Source of the DNA: Exobasidium rhododendri | Lineage: Eukaryota; Basidiomycota; Exobasidiomycetes; Exobasidiales; Exobasidiaceae | Assembly (NCBI GenBank): GCA_026210745.1 | Contig: CP110630.1 | Coordinates: 5,394,001-5,458,000, forward strand | Length of the DNA stretch: 64,000 nt | Direction: 5' to 3' | Shown here: in pieces, positions 1 to 10,745 of the stretch | How the letters are laid out: every line of letters begins with the position of its first letter | How positions within the stretch are numbered: position 1 is the stretch's first letter | Translations under genes and position numbers: made by a program | Notes under the pieces: generated by a model | What the model saw: the letters and a program-made list of their open reading frames with translations, nothing else | The model's database searches: none | What the model was told of the DNA's origin: nothing

Positions 1-1081
<1,081 letters not shown>

Positions 1082-2066
1082 GGCGAGACAGCTGCGGAAA
1101 AGAGTGTTGGGAGAAGCTTGAGAGGGGAGGGTAATGAAGGCGAAGGAGTGGAAGCAAGATAGGGAAGAGGGAAAAAAATGATGGAAGCGGCGAATTTGTC
1201 CAACCTTTATTTACCAAATCGATTCTATCTGAAGCCACTCGTAGCACCCGGGAAGCTTAAGTCAGACTTGCCTCGTTTGAGCGTATCCAAGTCAAACCCG
1301 TCTCTGGTACTCTGTTGGCACGGCGCATATTAAAAATTCGAGCTAGGAAGAGAAAGAGGCAATACAACGCGCACACGTTTTTTTGCAGTCTGTCTCGCAT
1401 CCGGGTCTCAGATGTCACTTTGTCTCTTCCCCCTTTCCAGCTCTTTTGGCCTAAGACAAGGACGACACGCGAGCGCGGCTTCGAAACATTTCCGGCTATT
1501 ATATGTATACATACAACGCGGAGGCCTTTGTCTTATCGAATTAGTTTCATAGCCAGGCTAGAAAGTGAAGAGAATTAAATGTGGCCAATCCAAATAAGGG
1601 AAGATCTGACTGACACTTCAGAGTTGGATATCGTACATGAAAGGGGTCGAAGAAGACGGACTTTCCCTTGTGGGCGCAGGATCCTCATGCATGCTTCTGG
1701 CATTGGAAGAACTTGCCAGCTTAAACATGAGGTCTGAGACTTCTGGCTGGAACCGTTGTCTTGCAATGCAGGAGAATATTCAAGATCCATCCAAGCTTGG
1801 CGTCTGCACTTGCTGCTTGGTGCCATGAAAGCACTCACAGCGAGCGCTCGGTGATTCAAAGCCAAGAGAATCATGTGGCGCAATGTAAAAAATCAATCAT
1901 CGTAGCATGCAACGTGCAGCAAAACTTCCACTTGATGGTGATATGCCGCGTTTATTTCGCTGATATTCTCCTCAGTGGTGGCCAGAAACGGTGGGGTATT
2001 AAGGGATCGAACATCGTGCTTTTGAGAGACTCGCCTCTTCACTAATGCTTTGTTTGGCTACTGCGC
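1082..2066. other. Intergenic gap without a recognisable gene
   Basis: About 1 kb between the start of the mutase gene and the end of DPH5, so it holds the mutase promoter on its left side. Open frames here are under 105 codons, have no recognisable motif and no convincing splice chain. No tRNA-like cloverleaf or repeat was seen. Confidence 0.5.
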
Positions 2067-3077
2067 TCATTGTGTACAACCATACACCTCTCGAGCTACC
2101 TCTTTCCACCTGCTTCCGGGAACAGAGTACATGCCAGCATATTCCATCTCCAAGTAATGCAACCTACTTCCTACAATGACTAGACTGTGCAGAGGAGGTC
2201 CATAAGCTTTGATGGCTCTGTCTTGCGATCGACTTGCCCTCTTCGCATCCAATTCTTGCTCGCTAGCCATCTCATCTGCATCATCTTGTTCTTCTTCTAG
2301 TTTCGCTTCTGCTAGAGTAGGTGAAGCCAAAGCGAGCAATTCACCCAATGTACCTGACCGAATCAACTCGCTTTCTGTTCCCATTCGGCATAGTGCAACA
2401 GCCAATGTCTTATCCGACGTTAGGACAGCTTGATCAGTGTCTAGACCTTGATGATGTTGACTAGCTGCAAGTAGTTGCGTGATGAGTTGAGGGATGAGCA
2501 TGAATCTTGGTGCTTGATACTTCTCCACTCCTCTAGCCATATCTTCCTGGCTCTGCTCTCGCACTTTGATATCCCCAAGAACGAGCGTATGGTTACCGAT
2601 GCTGTTGTTTTCTGCTATTCTGGGCAGCCAACTATCAGGTCTCCAGGATTCTGTCCAAAAGGGAACAGAGATAGTCTGTCCGAAATTGTAGGGTTGCAAA
2701 CCACTAGATGCAATCGCAGTCATGATGCTGGCATTGTGAATGATCTTGACAGGGATCGGTGGACTTGATTGCCTTGCTCGTAGAATTAGGTCGGTATGAG
2801 TCGTCGCACTAAGAGGATCACCCACAACCAAGAAGGAGACATCATCCGTCGCTGCCTTCGATAGGATGCCTTCTGCCTGAAGCTCGACTACTTCTCGATG
2901 GGCCAGGATGATTGACTTGCCATACAATGCTTCAAGTCTCTCTTGGTAACCATCGGACATGAGAATCGAAGTGTAGGCCTCTAGATAGACCCGAACACTG
3001 CCTCTGACAGCCTCTAGACCTCGTATCGTGATATCCTTCTCATCCCATAGTCCTAGTCCAATGACATACAGAACCAT
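2067..3077 (-). CDS. DPH5: Diphthine (methyl ester) synthase
   Basis: SAM-dependent methyltransferase of diphthamide synthesis. It methylates the modified histidine of elongation factor 2 in the cytosol. Single exon of 336 residues starting at ATG 3077. The N-terminus MVLYVIGLGLWDEKDITIRG is the hallmark of the family. The SAM-binding VVGDPLSATTHTD is at about residues 84-96, and the C-terminal PPLHSLVIVGSRLHYLE block is at about 294-310. Usual length is about 285-300. The excess comes mainly from an acidic, low-complexity insert (about residues 255-285, rich in E, D, A and S) before the last conserved block. No intron is needed, which is unusual among its neighbours. Confidence 0.95.
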   Translation of the reverse strand: MVLYVIGLGLWDEKDITIRGLEAVRGSVRVYLEAYTSILMSDGYQERLEALYGKSIILAHREVVELQAEGILSKAATDDVSFLVVGDPLSATTHTDLILRARQSSPPIPVKIIHNASIMTAIASSGLQPYNFGQTISVPFWTESWRPDSWLPRIAENNSIGNHTLVLGDIKVREQSQEDMARGVEKYQAPRFMLIPQLITQLLAASQHHQGLDTDQAVLTSDKTLAVALCRMGTESELIRSGTLGELLALASPTLAEAKLEEEQDDADEMASEQELDAKRASRSQDRAIKAYGPPLHSLVIVGSRLHYLEMEYAGMYSVPGSRWKEVAREVYGCTQ

Positions 3078-3939
3078 CGCAGGCTCCCAGCGGACTCAGT
3101 GTGTACTGCTAGATGGTTGGTAGATCTGCAAGCAGCGCAGTGTTGAAATGTGCAAGAGAAAGGCACTATTCCGCCTTCAACTTCTTCGCACGAACTTGCC
3201 TCTTCCAACACTCTAATTTGATTTTTTTTTAGTTTTCATTCCTCATCTTGGCGAGCGCTCATTGCCCACGTGTCGCGTCTGTCACTGAGGCCTTTTTCGA
3301 CGCTTTCCCTTCGTTGTGCACACAGTAATTGTTTGTGCAGTGAACTATCAGATCACCAATCGAAGTGAGGGAACTTATTCGTAAATCGGATAAAAGTAAG
3401 GTAGTGCAGCACAAGTCGATTAAAGCGACAAGCAAATATCTAGAGCCCTGACTGGATGCCCGAGCTGGAAAAGAGATTATCGTTGTCCCGACTAATTGCG
3501 CGGGATATGGTCCTGATATTGCGAATCTCTTTAGCGGAGGCGCGTCACAAAATGCCCCCGGCGGCAAAGAATGTATGTGCCTACAGCAGTGGCTGCAGGC
3601 AAGTGTAGAAACGTACCATGAATAGAACAGACGAGAAAATTCCTATCACTAGCGCTGCAATTCTATCATCTCGTTTTTAATTAATATACGATCGACAAGG
3701 ACAACACCTTGAAAGGGACGAAATATAAGGAATCTAGGACCCTTGAACCTTTCGGAGAGAGAGAAAGTTCTGGCGGAATATACCCTATGTTGTGATGGAG
3801 CGGAGATAGAGGCGCTCGAAGAGCTCGAGGGGTGTATTGGGTGTATAAGAATCGCCTCTTTCTCTCCCTTTTTTCTCTTTACAGATTGCCCCCCCCTCCT
3901 CCTCCCTCTTCCAGATACATCGTTACAGTCTTTGCCGTC
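3078..3939. other. Intergenic gap between DPH5 and the secreted-protein gene
   Basis: Holds the divergent promoters of DPH5 (left) and the small secreted protein (right). The stretch at 3870-3920 is a pyrimidine-rich run just upstream of the ATG at 3940, common in fungal core promoters. Short frames inside it show no family signature. Confidence 0.45.
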
Positions 3940-4613
3940 ATGCAGTACCTTGCTCTTCTCTCTCTTGTTGCCGCCATCTTGCTCGTGTCTCCTACTGCTG
4001 CCAAGGAGCAATGCTCTCCAAAGGTTGTCGCGCTAGCTACAGGCATTCACTTGAACATTGTCGGACAGCACGGTAAGTCCTGTGACTCATCTCTAAATCT
4101 CTAAAATTGAAAAGATGCGACGACTCAAATCCTTGCACCCTATTACATCTTGTCTCTATATCAGGCGAGCTGGCTTCAGTGGAAAAGCTGCAAGCCATCG
4201 AGAAGAAGCCAAAAGAGAAGGGCTATGCGTCCAAGTTCGATGTAGCCAAGGGAGAACTACTATCTGACATCGCCGGCGGAATCAACATCCGCAAGTTCAA
4301 TCAAGCAATTTTACCAGAGGGAAATGCCGCAACGGCTGGTTTGAAAAAGTACGCTTCCGCTCAATTGACTGAACAGAAGCTTTCAGAAAGCCTGACCGGA
4401 GTGCCTAGTCATGATAAGGACATCCTTTCCACCCTTGTGGGAGACATCAAAAACGGTACTGAGCTTAACGAGCAGAACCTCGCAGAAGTGAGTCTAGTGC
4501 CGGTCTCGATGACAAAATTCTTGCTGTGAGACAAGGGACTGACACAGCTGAAGCTTTCTCTACCTCATCAGGCGACAAAGGGCTGCAGTCTAGGCTTCTC
4601 CTTCCCCTCATGA
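3940..4613 (+). CDS. Small secreted protein of unknown function
   Basis: Three exons: 3940-4072, 4165-4494 and 4548-4613 (or from 4572; both acceptors keep the frame). The product is 141 or 133 residues. It opens with a clear signal peptide (MQYLALLSLVAAILLVSPTAA) with likely cleavage before KEQC. The mature part is polar and lysine-rich, with mostly helical-looking repeats of small residues (GELASVEKLQAIEKK, GLKKYASAQLTEQKLSESL). Cysteines are few. I recognise no family; four-helix secreted proteins of the hydrophobic surface-binding type look superficially similar, but that is only a guess from composition. The final exon is the least certain part. If the second intron is retained, translation ends at 4529. 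Confidence 0.65.
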
Positions 4614-4896
4614 GCGATCTTGTCGAGCGTTGCACCTCACAACAGGAAGTCTTAGCTCTGTACAAACTACATACTATATTATATCCACTGCCATCGAGAT
4701 AGAGTGCTGTGGGATACGGGTAGATCAGGCAAATTGTCCTTGATCGACAAAGGTCAGTAAGAATCCACAGATCGTGTCTGCCTCGAGCCTTGATGCTCTT
4801 GTGACACATCGGAGACGCACACATTTACTCGACTGTATCTGATCCGTGCAGGTGGATGAAATTGCCCCGCGTGTAGTCGATTGAGCCTAAATAGAG

Positions 4897-4905
4897 TATA
4901 AATAT
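4897..4905 (+). promoter_or_regulatory. Probable TATA box of the hydroxyacid dehydrogenase gene
   Basis: TATAAATAT lies about 61 nt upstream of the ATG at 4966, within a 350-bp gap (4614-4965) that shows no other feature. Confidence 0.45.
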
Positions 4906-4965
4906 GTACGAACGAAAAGGGAAGATTTGCTTCCCTTCCCCCGCCTGTCGGAGTCACACACCGCC

Positions 4966-6120
4966 ATGTCTTCCAATTCTATCCCGGCGAACGATGTCGC
5001 ACGTCGACCAAAGGTAGTGTGCACATTCGACTCCATTCCCTCGAAGCTGCTGAGTGCCCTGCATGCGAACAAATTGATTGAGCTAGTACAGCCGTCTCAA
5101 GCCAACCTGTCTCAGCCACTACTGGAAGACTGGCTAGAGTCGAACATTGTAGGTGCGTCTGCTGTTCTTATCTGGATCATCACTGGTCGTTTCAGCACAA
5201 GATACATCACAGCAGCGACCGATACACTCAAGGTGGTCGCTACGTTTAGTGTAGGATACGATCACATTGACGTTCCACTTTGCCGACAGCGAGGAATCTT
5301 GATTGGGACCACACCCTCCTGCGCTGACGATGCAGTCGCCGATACTTGCCTCTTGATGCTCTTGATGGTCATGAAGAGAGCCCAGGAGCATGTGCAGGAA
5401 GTCAAGGCGGGGAGATGGCACGACTACTACCTGGGCACTGGACACGACCCTTTGCATTTCAAGGGCAAGACCATTCGAGGCAAGAAAGTCGCCTTCTACG
5501 GCTTCGGTCAAATTGCTCAGAAATTAGCTGAAAGACTACTACCGTTAGGACCATCGCACATCATGTACAAGACGTCGAAAGCGTCGTCTTTCACAAGCTC
5601 GAACTATCCCCAATTATTCAGTCTTGCTACTAATTGCTACAAGGATTGCCAATTTGAGAACAAAACGGAGCTCGGAGAACTGGTGCAAGATGCAGATGTA
5701 GTCATCGTCCTCGCCACTCTCAATGATCGTACACAGGCCACTATCAACAAGGAGATCCTTGGCAAATTCAAAAAGGGTGCTTTCTTGATCAACGGTAGTC
5801 GAGGCCCTATAGTCGTGACCGATGCAGTCGTGGAAGCACTTCAAGAGGGTGTGCTGGGTGGTGTAGGACTGGACGTACTAGAGGGCGAGCCAACGATCTC
5901 TGCTGGTCATCCCTTACTGGCACCTGAATTAGAAAGTAGAGTCGTCATCTTTCCTCATGCCGCCTCATCAGAAGGGGACGCAAGAATCGCTATGGCAGAG
6001 AAATGCGCGCGAAACATCGTAAAGGGACTGGGCTTGGAAGCACGAATCGAAGAGATTCAGGATCGCGAGAGGCGAGACTACATTCGAAGCTTAGCACAAG
6101 GCGATACATCTTTCATCTGA
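4966..6120 (+). CDS. D-isomer-specific 2-hydroxyacid dehydrogenase (glyoxylate/hydroxypyruvate reductase type)
   Basis: NAD(P)H-dependent reductase of 2-oxoacids such as glyoxylate or hydroxypyruvate, probably cytosolic. Single exon, 384 residues, from the first true ATG at 4966. The upstream in-frame codon at 4927 is only TTG. The family order is visible: an N-terminal substrate domain with VGYDHIDV, the nucleotide-binding FYGFGQIAQKLAERL (a GxGxxA-type Rossmann turn), VVIVLATLNDRT, the catalytic Arg in NGSRGPIV, the Glu region GLDVLEGEP, and the catalytic His in IFPHAAS. The order fits GRHPR-like enzymes better than phosphoglycerate dehydrogenase, because there is no C-terminal ACT domain. 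An insertion with several Cys and Ser residues between the Rossmann turn and the VVIVLA strand (about residues 200-230) is longer than usual. Confidence 0.92.
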   Translation: MSSNSIPANDVARRPKVVCTFDSIPSKLLSALHANKLIELVQPSQANLSQPLLEDWLESNIVGASAVLIWIITGRFSTRYITAATDTLKVVATFSVGYDHIDVPLCRQRGILIGTTPSCADDAVADTCLLMLLMVMKRAQEHVQEVKAGRWHDYYLGTGHDPLHFKGKTIRGKKVAFYGFGQIAQKLAERLLPLGPSHIMYKTSKASSFTSSNYPQLFSLATNCYKDCQFENKTELGELVQDADVVIVLATLNDRTQATINKEILGKFKKGAFLINGSRGPIVVTDAVVEALQEGVLGGVGLDVLEGEPTISAGHPLLAPELESRVVIFPHAASSEGDARIAMAEKCARNIVKGLGLEARIEEIQDRERRDYIRSLAQGDTSFI

Positions 6121-6170
6121 CAATAGTTTCTATTGGCATAGGAGATGAAGATAGATACTCAAAACGTAGA

Positions 6171-6815
6171 TCAGAAGTACTCGATTCCTAGAAATTGAAG
6201 CTCGGTGAGCCCAGGGTCGTCTTGAGCTTGAAATATGACAGGATTCGGCTCCGGAATCTGAGCACCGCCGTACACAAAGACAGCGTCTGGTCTGACGTTT
6301 GGATTGTCGTTTGGATTGCCAGTGGGAACAACACGGAATCCTCCTCTTGTGTCCCATTGTCCATGGAACCACTGGTTCGCAAGGATACCACCATTAGAGT
6401 CACCGCAAGGCTGGATGTTGATCGTTGCAGATTGCGATGTGGAATTGGAAGTGGTGAAACAATTGTAGGAATCATTCTCCAATTTAACTTGACCGTACTG
6501 TTGACCATCAACGTTCCATCCGTCGGTAGTGCAGGTGTCAAATTGCACTCGCAAGGGTTGTTGGACACCAGTCACATCAGCAGCAAGCGTCCCCATCGAA
6601 GCTAAGTAGATGTTTGTTGACTCGGGCAGACTTCCGCCGTAGTTTTGAAGGACGTTGGTGGCCGCTAAGCCGCCAGCGTAAGTCTTTTGGCAAGAGACGG
6701 TGGCACGCTTTTCAAGCAGAGCAGGGGCGCTGGTAGGCGCTGCCGCAGACATGGAGGAAAGGAAGACTGTGGCAACGCTGACGTTGATTGCGAGAGATTT
6801 GAAGAAGGCGCTCAT
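6171..6815 (-). CDS. Secreted protein with Kex2-type pro-peptide
   Basis: Single exon, 214 residues, ATG at 6815. The N-terminus has a hydrophobic signal segment ending in AAAPTSAPA, followed by LEKR, a classic Kex2 cleavage site, so the mature protein probably starts at ATVSCQ (about residue 38). The mature part has four cysteines and several NxS/T sequons. The stretch around ENDSYNCFTTSN...NIQPC...NQWF resembles one lobe of a ricin-type beta-trefoil (CL..., QxW), but only one such lobe is obvious, so lectin function is a weak suggestion. The Harbinger element sits only about 300 bp upstream and may have displaced part of its promoter. Confidence 0.75.
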   Translation of the reverse strand: MSAFFKSLAINVSVATVFLSSMSAAAPTSAPALLEKRATVSCQKTYAGGLAATNVLQNYGGSLPESTNIYLASMGTLAADVTGVQQPLRVQFDTCTTDGWNVDGQQYGQVKLENDSYNCFTTSNSTSQSATINIQPCGDSNGGILANQWFHGQWDTRGGFRVVPTGNPNDNPNVRPDAVFVYGGAQIPEPNPVIFQAQDDPGLTELQFLGIEYF

Positions 6816-7113
6816 GGTTGCTGCGCTCGCTAAAGAGAGGATATGCTTGCAAGTAGAGACGATAAAAGTGGGATGGGGGAGATATCATCTTTGAAGTCCG
6901 TAACGGTCCTCCTCTTCTTATAGCCCCTCTCGCTGCCATTCTTGCCATACGACGACAGACTAGGGCAGCCAGGCAGGCCACTTTGACACCGCACACGGTA
7001 GAGTGATCGGCCATGCGCGTACGTAGGAGAGACTCCAGGAGCATGTGCTCTTCCCACACCCGTACAGTAAACCAACAGACGCCGCGAGTCCGGGACACAC
7101 ACGGTGCACGCTC

Positions 7114-7133
7114 TAATAGGGGGTTTCACGCGT
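7114..7133 (+). repeat. Left terminal inverted repeat and target duplication of the Harbinger element
   Basis: TAATA followed by GGGGGTTTCACGCGT. The mirror copy is at the right end. Confidence 0.88.
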
Positions 7134-7339
7134 ATTCACGATTGAGGCGAATCGTGTTTGAAACCCGATTCAAGTGAATCACGATTCAACTTTGCCACGT
7201 GTTGGTGGTTTTTGGCTGTAAAAAGTGAATCATGATTCAGTCCAATCACGATTGGCTCGAATCAGCTTCAAGAGCCTGTTTGGCACAAAACGCGATTCAC
7301 GTCTTCCTTATTCATCTCCTCTATAAAAATTCCTATAAC

Positions 7340-8404
7340 ATGATTCCACCTCACAGTCCACGCCGCAGCGCACATGTTTGGCGAGATGCAGAAGTAGACT
7401 CTTTGGTCAATTGTTTATATACCTCACCTGCCTTGCAAGCTGCTCTCCTCCCAGGACGTAATCCAGAAGGTACACGTATTGGCTCAACAAGCAAGGCCAC
7501 ACTACTTAGACGTGTATACAGAGAGGTTTGGCCCAACACTTCATCAGCTTATCCAGACCGCATTCGATCCAAGATTACTTCACTTCAAAAGGTTTACAAG
7601 CAGGAGAGGGATAGACTTGACCAGACAGGACAAGGGTTGCGTCTTGAAGAGCTTACTGCAGGAACAAAGCTGAGAACGCAACGAGAGCATCTTTTGCTTA
7701 AAGTGCCCTGGTGGGAGACATGGCACTAGATGATGGTTGACCAACAAGATGTTGGACCAACAAGCCTCATAACAAGTGCTGGCTATGGAGGAGATAGTGA
7801 CAATGAGATTGACGGCATTGTTGCAAGCAGCAGCAACAGCCAAACACATGCGCCGGCTCTGCAGCATGCACCACCTTTGTCTACCTATGTGGCTGATGTA
7901 GTGGATGACAGTGACAGCGATACCAACTTGCAGAATGGTCGAGGTCTTTCTGGTCTGGAAAGCTCTATAAATCTTTCTCAGCATGATCCATTAGCTGAGA
8001 GGCTGCAATACAATCATTCATCTTGGCTAGACAACAAGGAGGACATTGGTGATGAGGATGATCAAATGGAAGCCTCAAGAAGTCCCAGCGTGACAAGAGT
8101 GTCTACCAAAAGAAAGACAAGTGGACGCACGCCACGGAAAGATATGTCAGCGCAGGAAATGATGTCAAACACCGTGCATCAAGCCATGGATGGAACATAC
8201 AAACACCAAGCAGAAGTTGAGCGTGAGATCACCAAGAGGCGTGAACTTGAATTGGATTTTGAGAGAAAGAAAATTGAACTTGCACAAGAGGAGAGACGTA
8301 TAGAGAGAGAAGACTTGGCAAGGGAAAGACAAAACATGATGCAAGTTCTATTTGATCTAGCACGAGGGGCCCAACAACAGCACTTTTCTGCACCAAATCC
8401 TTGA
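7340..8404 (+). pseudogene. Harbinger Myb/SANT-like accessory protein, interrupted by one in-frame stop
   Basis: In Harbinger elements the Myb-like partner binds the ends and carries the transposase into the nucleus. Here the frame opens at ATG 7340, preceded by TATAAAAA at 7322. It encodes a Myb/SANT-type trihelix (about residues 10-105; key features VWRDAEVDSLVNCL and RIRSKITSLQKVYKQERDRL) ending in PWWETWH. A TAG at 7727-7729 then stops it. The same frame resumes at once with ATGATG (7730) and runs to 8404: an acidic/Ser-rich linker, a basic patch (STKRKTSGRTPRK) and a long charged coiled-coil (REITKRRELELDFERKKIELAQEERRIER). The whole would be 354 codons. No intron of plausible size removes the TAG. 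It may be an inactivating mutation, a read-through stop, or two separate proteins. Confidence 0.75.
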
Positions 8405-8418
8405 TCTCAAGATTGTCT

Positions 8419-9906
8419 TTAGCAAGCACGCTCTTTCCTGCGTGAAGACTTGTCAGTGTCTACAAAATCCCAATCATGTGCTTCAAAGAGCGCCAAGTGC
8501 ATCTCCTCTCGAAGATCAAGTGCTCTCTGCTTTCTGAGATGATCAAAACTGCTTGATCCTCTCTGTGCCTTCTCAAGATTAGACTGTTCTTCATATGCCT
8601 GCTGAGCTTGTTGTCGATGCAGGAATAGATCTTTGTCAATAAGAGGGGCAGCACAAATGGTAGCTGTTTTTAAATCAGCAGCCGCACCTAGACCCCCTTC
8701 AAAAAGACTTCCATCCATGTTGTCTGTATTAAGCCATGTCTCAATATCAGCTATTTTATCATGTGCCGATGCAATTGTATGTGCCACAATGCATGCCATA
8801 ACCACTTTCGAAAAGTTCATCTCGTCTTGTTCTCTGTATAAATTTCCTCGGTATCCTGTCAATACCTGGAAGCGGTTCTTGAGATAAGCAATTCCATGTT
8901 CTGCTCTACTACGGATACGAGACTGCTGATAGTTGAATCTTGCAAGGTCTTTGACTCCAAAAGCCTTACTATTTGTATAAGGAGCAAGTGTGAAAGCGCT
9001 ATGTCCATATCCCCCATCTGTCCAGATAAATTCACCTTCATCCAGATAGAGACGTGGCTTACGCAACACCTTGCTCCCTGCAGCCCACACCCTTGAGTCC
9101 TGTGCAGAACCTGGAAAGCCAATGACACATTCAATGATACGTAGTGAATGCGGCAACATTACTAATTGAACATTCATTGAGTAGTTGCGTTTGTAGTTGT
9201 AGTACTCGCGGTGATGTCGGCCAGGTTTGAATGCAAGGTTGATGTGTGTACCATCTACCACTGCCCAGCCCTTCTCCCACTCATCAACACCACATCTGTT
9301 GGCCACCCATTTCTTGGCTACTGCTCGCTCCAACTCACTTGCCCACAAAATTGTAGAGGCTGCAAGTTCATTAAGCGCCTCAACAGCCATATTTGTCCAA
9401 TTGTGAACAGAACCCTCTGAACAGCCGCTTGCAGAAGCAACATCACGAACACTTCCGCCATTTCCTGCCCTGCCTAGCCTGTGCATTGCCACGGCAAGCC
9501 GCTTGTGTAATGTACTGTTGCTACACCTAAGAAAAGGCGTAGTCTTCTTCAGACGTGCAGCAAGGTCATCAAATGCTGCTGGTGTCATGCGCATGAATCC
9601 TCTGTAGCGATGGTGGTTATGTACTGCAAAGTATCCAACTTTGTCAATCATTCTTTCTGTCTTTGGGACAGTGATACGTTTGCGGAAGTAGCGCTTTGCC
9701 TGTAGGTCATCAATAGTCTGGAGAATAGCTTGTAAAATCTCAACCTTTACTTTTTTTTGATACAAAGAAGGCCATGACGTCCCGCCATTGTACTTAACGG
9801 CAATCTTGTTTTGCAAAAGATATTGAAGCTGTGAAGAAGTGACAAAGTATGACACAAAGCTGTATGCTGCTGATAGCTGTTGTTGCCGGTAACTGTGGCG
9901 CACCAT
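8419..9906 (-). CDS. Harbinger transposase (DDE_Tnp_4 family)
   Basis: RNase H-fold transposase of 495 residues, uninterrupted from ATG 9906 to the stop at 8419, only 14 bp beyond the end of the convergent Myb-like ORF. An N-terminal helix-turn-helix-like segment (about residues 135-180, SVRDVASASGCSEGSVHNWTN) precedes the catalytic core. The three acidic residues are visible: D218 in VVDGTHIN, D297 in WTDGGYG and E336 in RAEHGIAYLKNRF. The spacing fits PIF/Harbinger. The C-terminal 100 residues are charged and less conserved. All signatures of a working enzyme are present. No introns are needed, unlike host genes around it. Confidence 0.95.
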   Translation of the reverse strand: MVRHSYRQQQLSAAYSFVSYFVTSSQLQYLLQNKIAVKYNGGTSWPSLYQKKVKVEILQAILQTIDDLQAKRYFRKRITVPKTERMIDKVGYFAVHNHHRYRGFMRMTPAAFDDLAARLKKTTPFLRCSNSTLHKRLAVAMHRLGRAGNGGSVRDVASASGCSEGSVHNWTNMAVEALNELAASTILWASELERAVAKKWVANRCGVDEWEKGWAVVDGTHINLAFKPGRHHREYYNYKRNYSMNVQLVMLPHSLRIIECVIGFPGSAQDSRVWAAGSKVLRKPRLYLDEGEFIWTDGGYGHSAFTLAPYTNSKAFGVKDLARFNYQQSRIRSRAEHGIAYLKNRFQVLTGYRGNLYREQDEMNFSKVVMACIVAHTIASAHDKIADIETWLNTDNMDGSLFEGGLGAAADLKTATICAAPLIDKDLFLHRQQAQQAYEEQSNLEKAQRGSSSFDHLRKQRALDLREEMHLALFEAHDWDFVDTDKSSRRKERAC

Positions 9907-10297
9907 ACTCCTGTGTGTGGATACAAAGAGAGTGCAACAGAGCTGTGTAAAATGGCATGCGTGCTGCTGCGCAAAGAGAAAAGTCCTATGGTCAGTAAAA
10001 AAAAATTGGCATGACCTCCCATATTCCTGGCACCTCCCATCGGCCAGCCAATAGTTGCCCTTTACCTCTTGGGCCAGCTTTAGGGAGCCAAGGTGGCAAT
10101 GGGACCCGGCAGCTGTCTCCCAGACGCCCCCTCCACCCTTCCCAAGCTCTCTAGCTAACCCAAAAGGCTCAGGACAACAGTCAGCCAGCTTTTACCACTT
10201 ACCAGGTGTGGTGATGGTTGTACAAAGTTAAAAAGTGAGATCGGTGGGGTGTTCAAATTTAAACGCGATTGGCTGTAAATCACGTTTCGGGTTGCAA

Positions 10298-10317
10298 ACG
10301 CGTGAAACCCCCTAATA
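10298..10317 (-). repeat. Right terminal inverted repeat and target duplication of the Harbinger element
   Basis: ACGCGTGAAACCCCC followed by TAATA, an exact inverted match to the left end. Confidence 0.88.
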
Positions 10318-10745
10318 CTCTCAGAAACTCCTTACGCGTCAAGGGAGTCCGCGCACTCCCACGATACAGGCTACTTATAGACATCTTTGACATGCACATG
10401 TAGCAGCATCATCGTGTGCTGTCAAACTCTATTCTCGTCCTTCTTGGCACTTTAATCACATACTGCCTATTTTCAGAACTGTGGATGTCTTGCCGTCTGT
10501 GGAGAGGAAGACCGTGCTTTCTACAGCAAGGGAACTCGGAAGCTTACTCGCTCCTCACGGCGTGCTCCGGCAGAACACCCGTACACACGAGCCACACTCA
10601 GCTCCCTCTTACGAAGCACAGAAAATAGTTCAGACTGTGAGTATCTTGGTACAATGGACGGTCAAGATTGGCGGAGGATGTATCCGGACTCCCTTGAACT
10701 TAGCACGCTATCATGTTCCGCCGCATAAGGAGATTTCATTCTGAT
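10318..10745. other. Gap between the transposon and the UNC93-like gene
   Basis: About 430 bp downstream of the convergent UNC93-like gene. No gene, RNA or repeat recognised. Two short overlapping frames in the same sense lack any motif. Confidence 0.45.

Larger units (their letters stand above)
7119..10312. mobile_element. PIF/Harbinger DNA transposon, complete, about 3.2 kb
   Basis: The ends are perfect inverted repeats GGGGGTTTCACGCGT (7119-7133) and its complement (10298-10312). TAATA flanks both ends (7114-7118 and 10313-10317). The same bases can be read as a 3-bp AAT duplication if the repeat is extended by one base (A...T), which fits the 3-bp duplications known for this superfamily. 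Inside are two convergent genes: a Myb/SANT-like accessory ORF on the plus strand and a DDE transposase on the minus strand, the standard Harbinger gene pair. The left end also carries a cluster of short dyads (7127-7254). The intact transposase, matched ends and clean target duplication suggest a fairly young insertion. The broken accessory ORF argues that this copy may not move by itself. Confidence 0.9.

Noticed and set aside
1315-1883. Short frames on both strands downstream of DPH5
   Set aside because: Low complexity, no family signature and no coherent exon chain.
4927-4965. N-terminal extension of the hydroxyacid dehydrogenase
   Set aside because: It would start at TTG; the first ATG is at 4966 and lies a normal distance from the TATA box.
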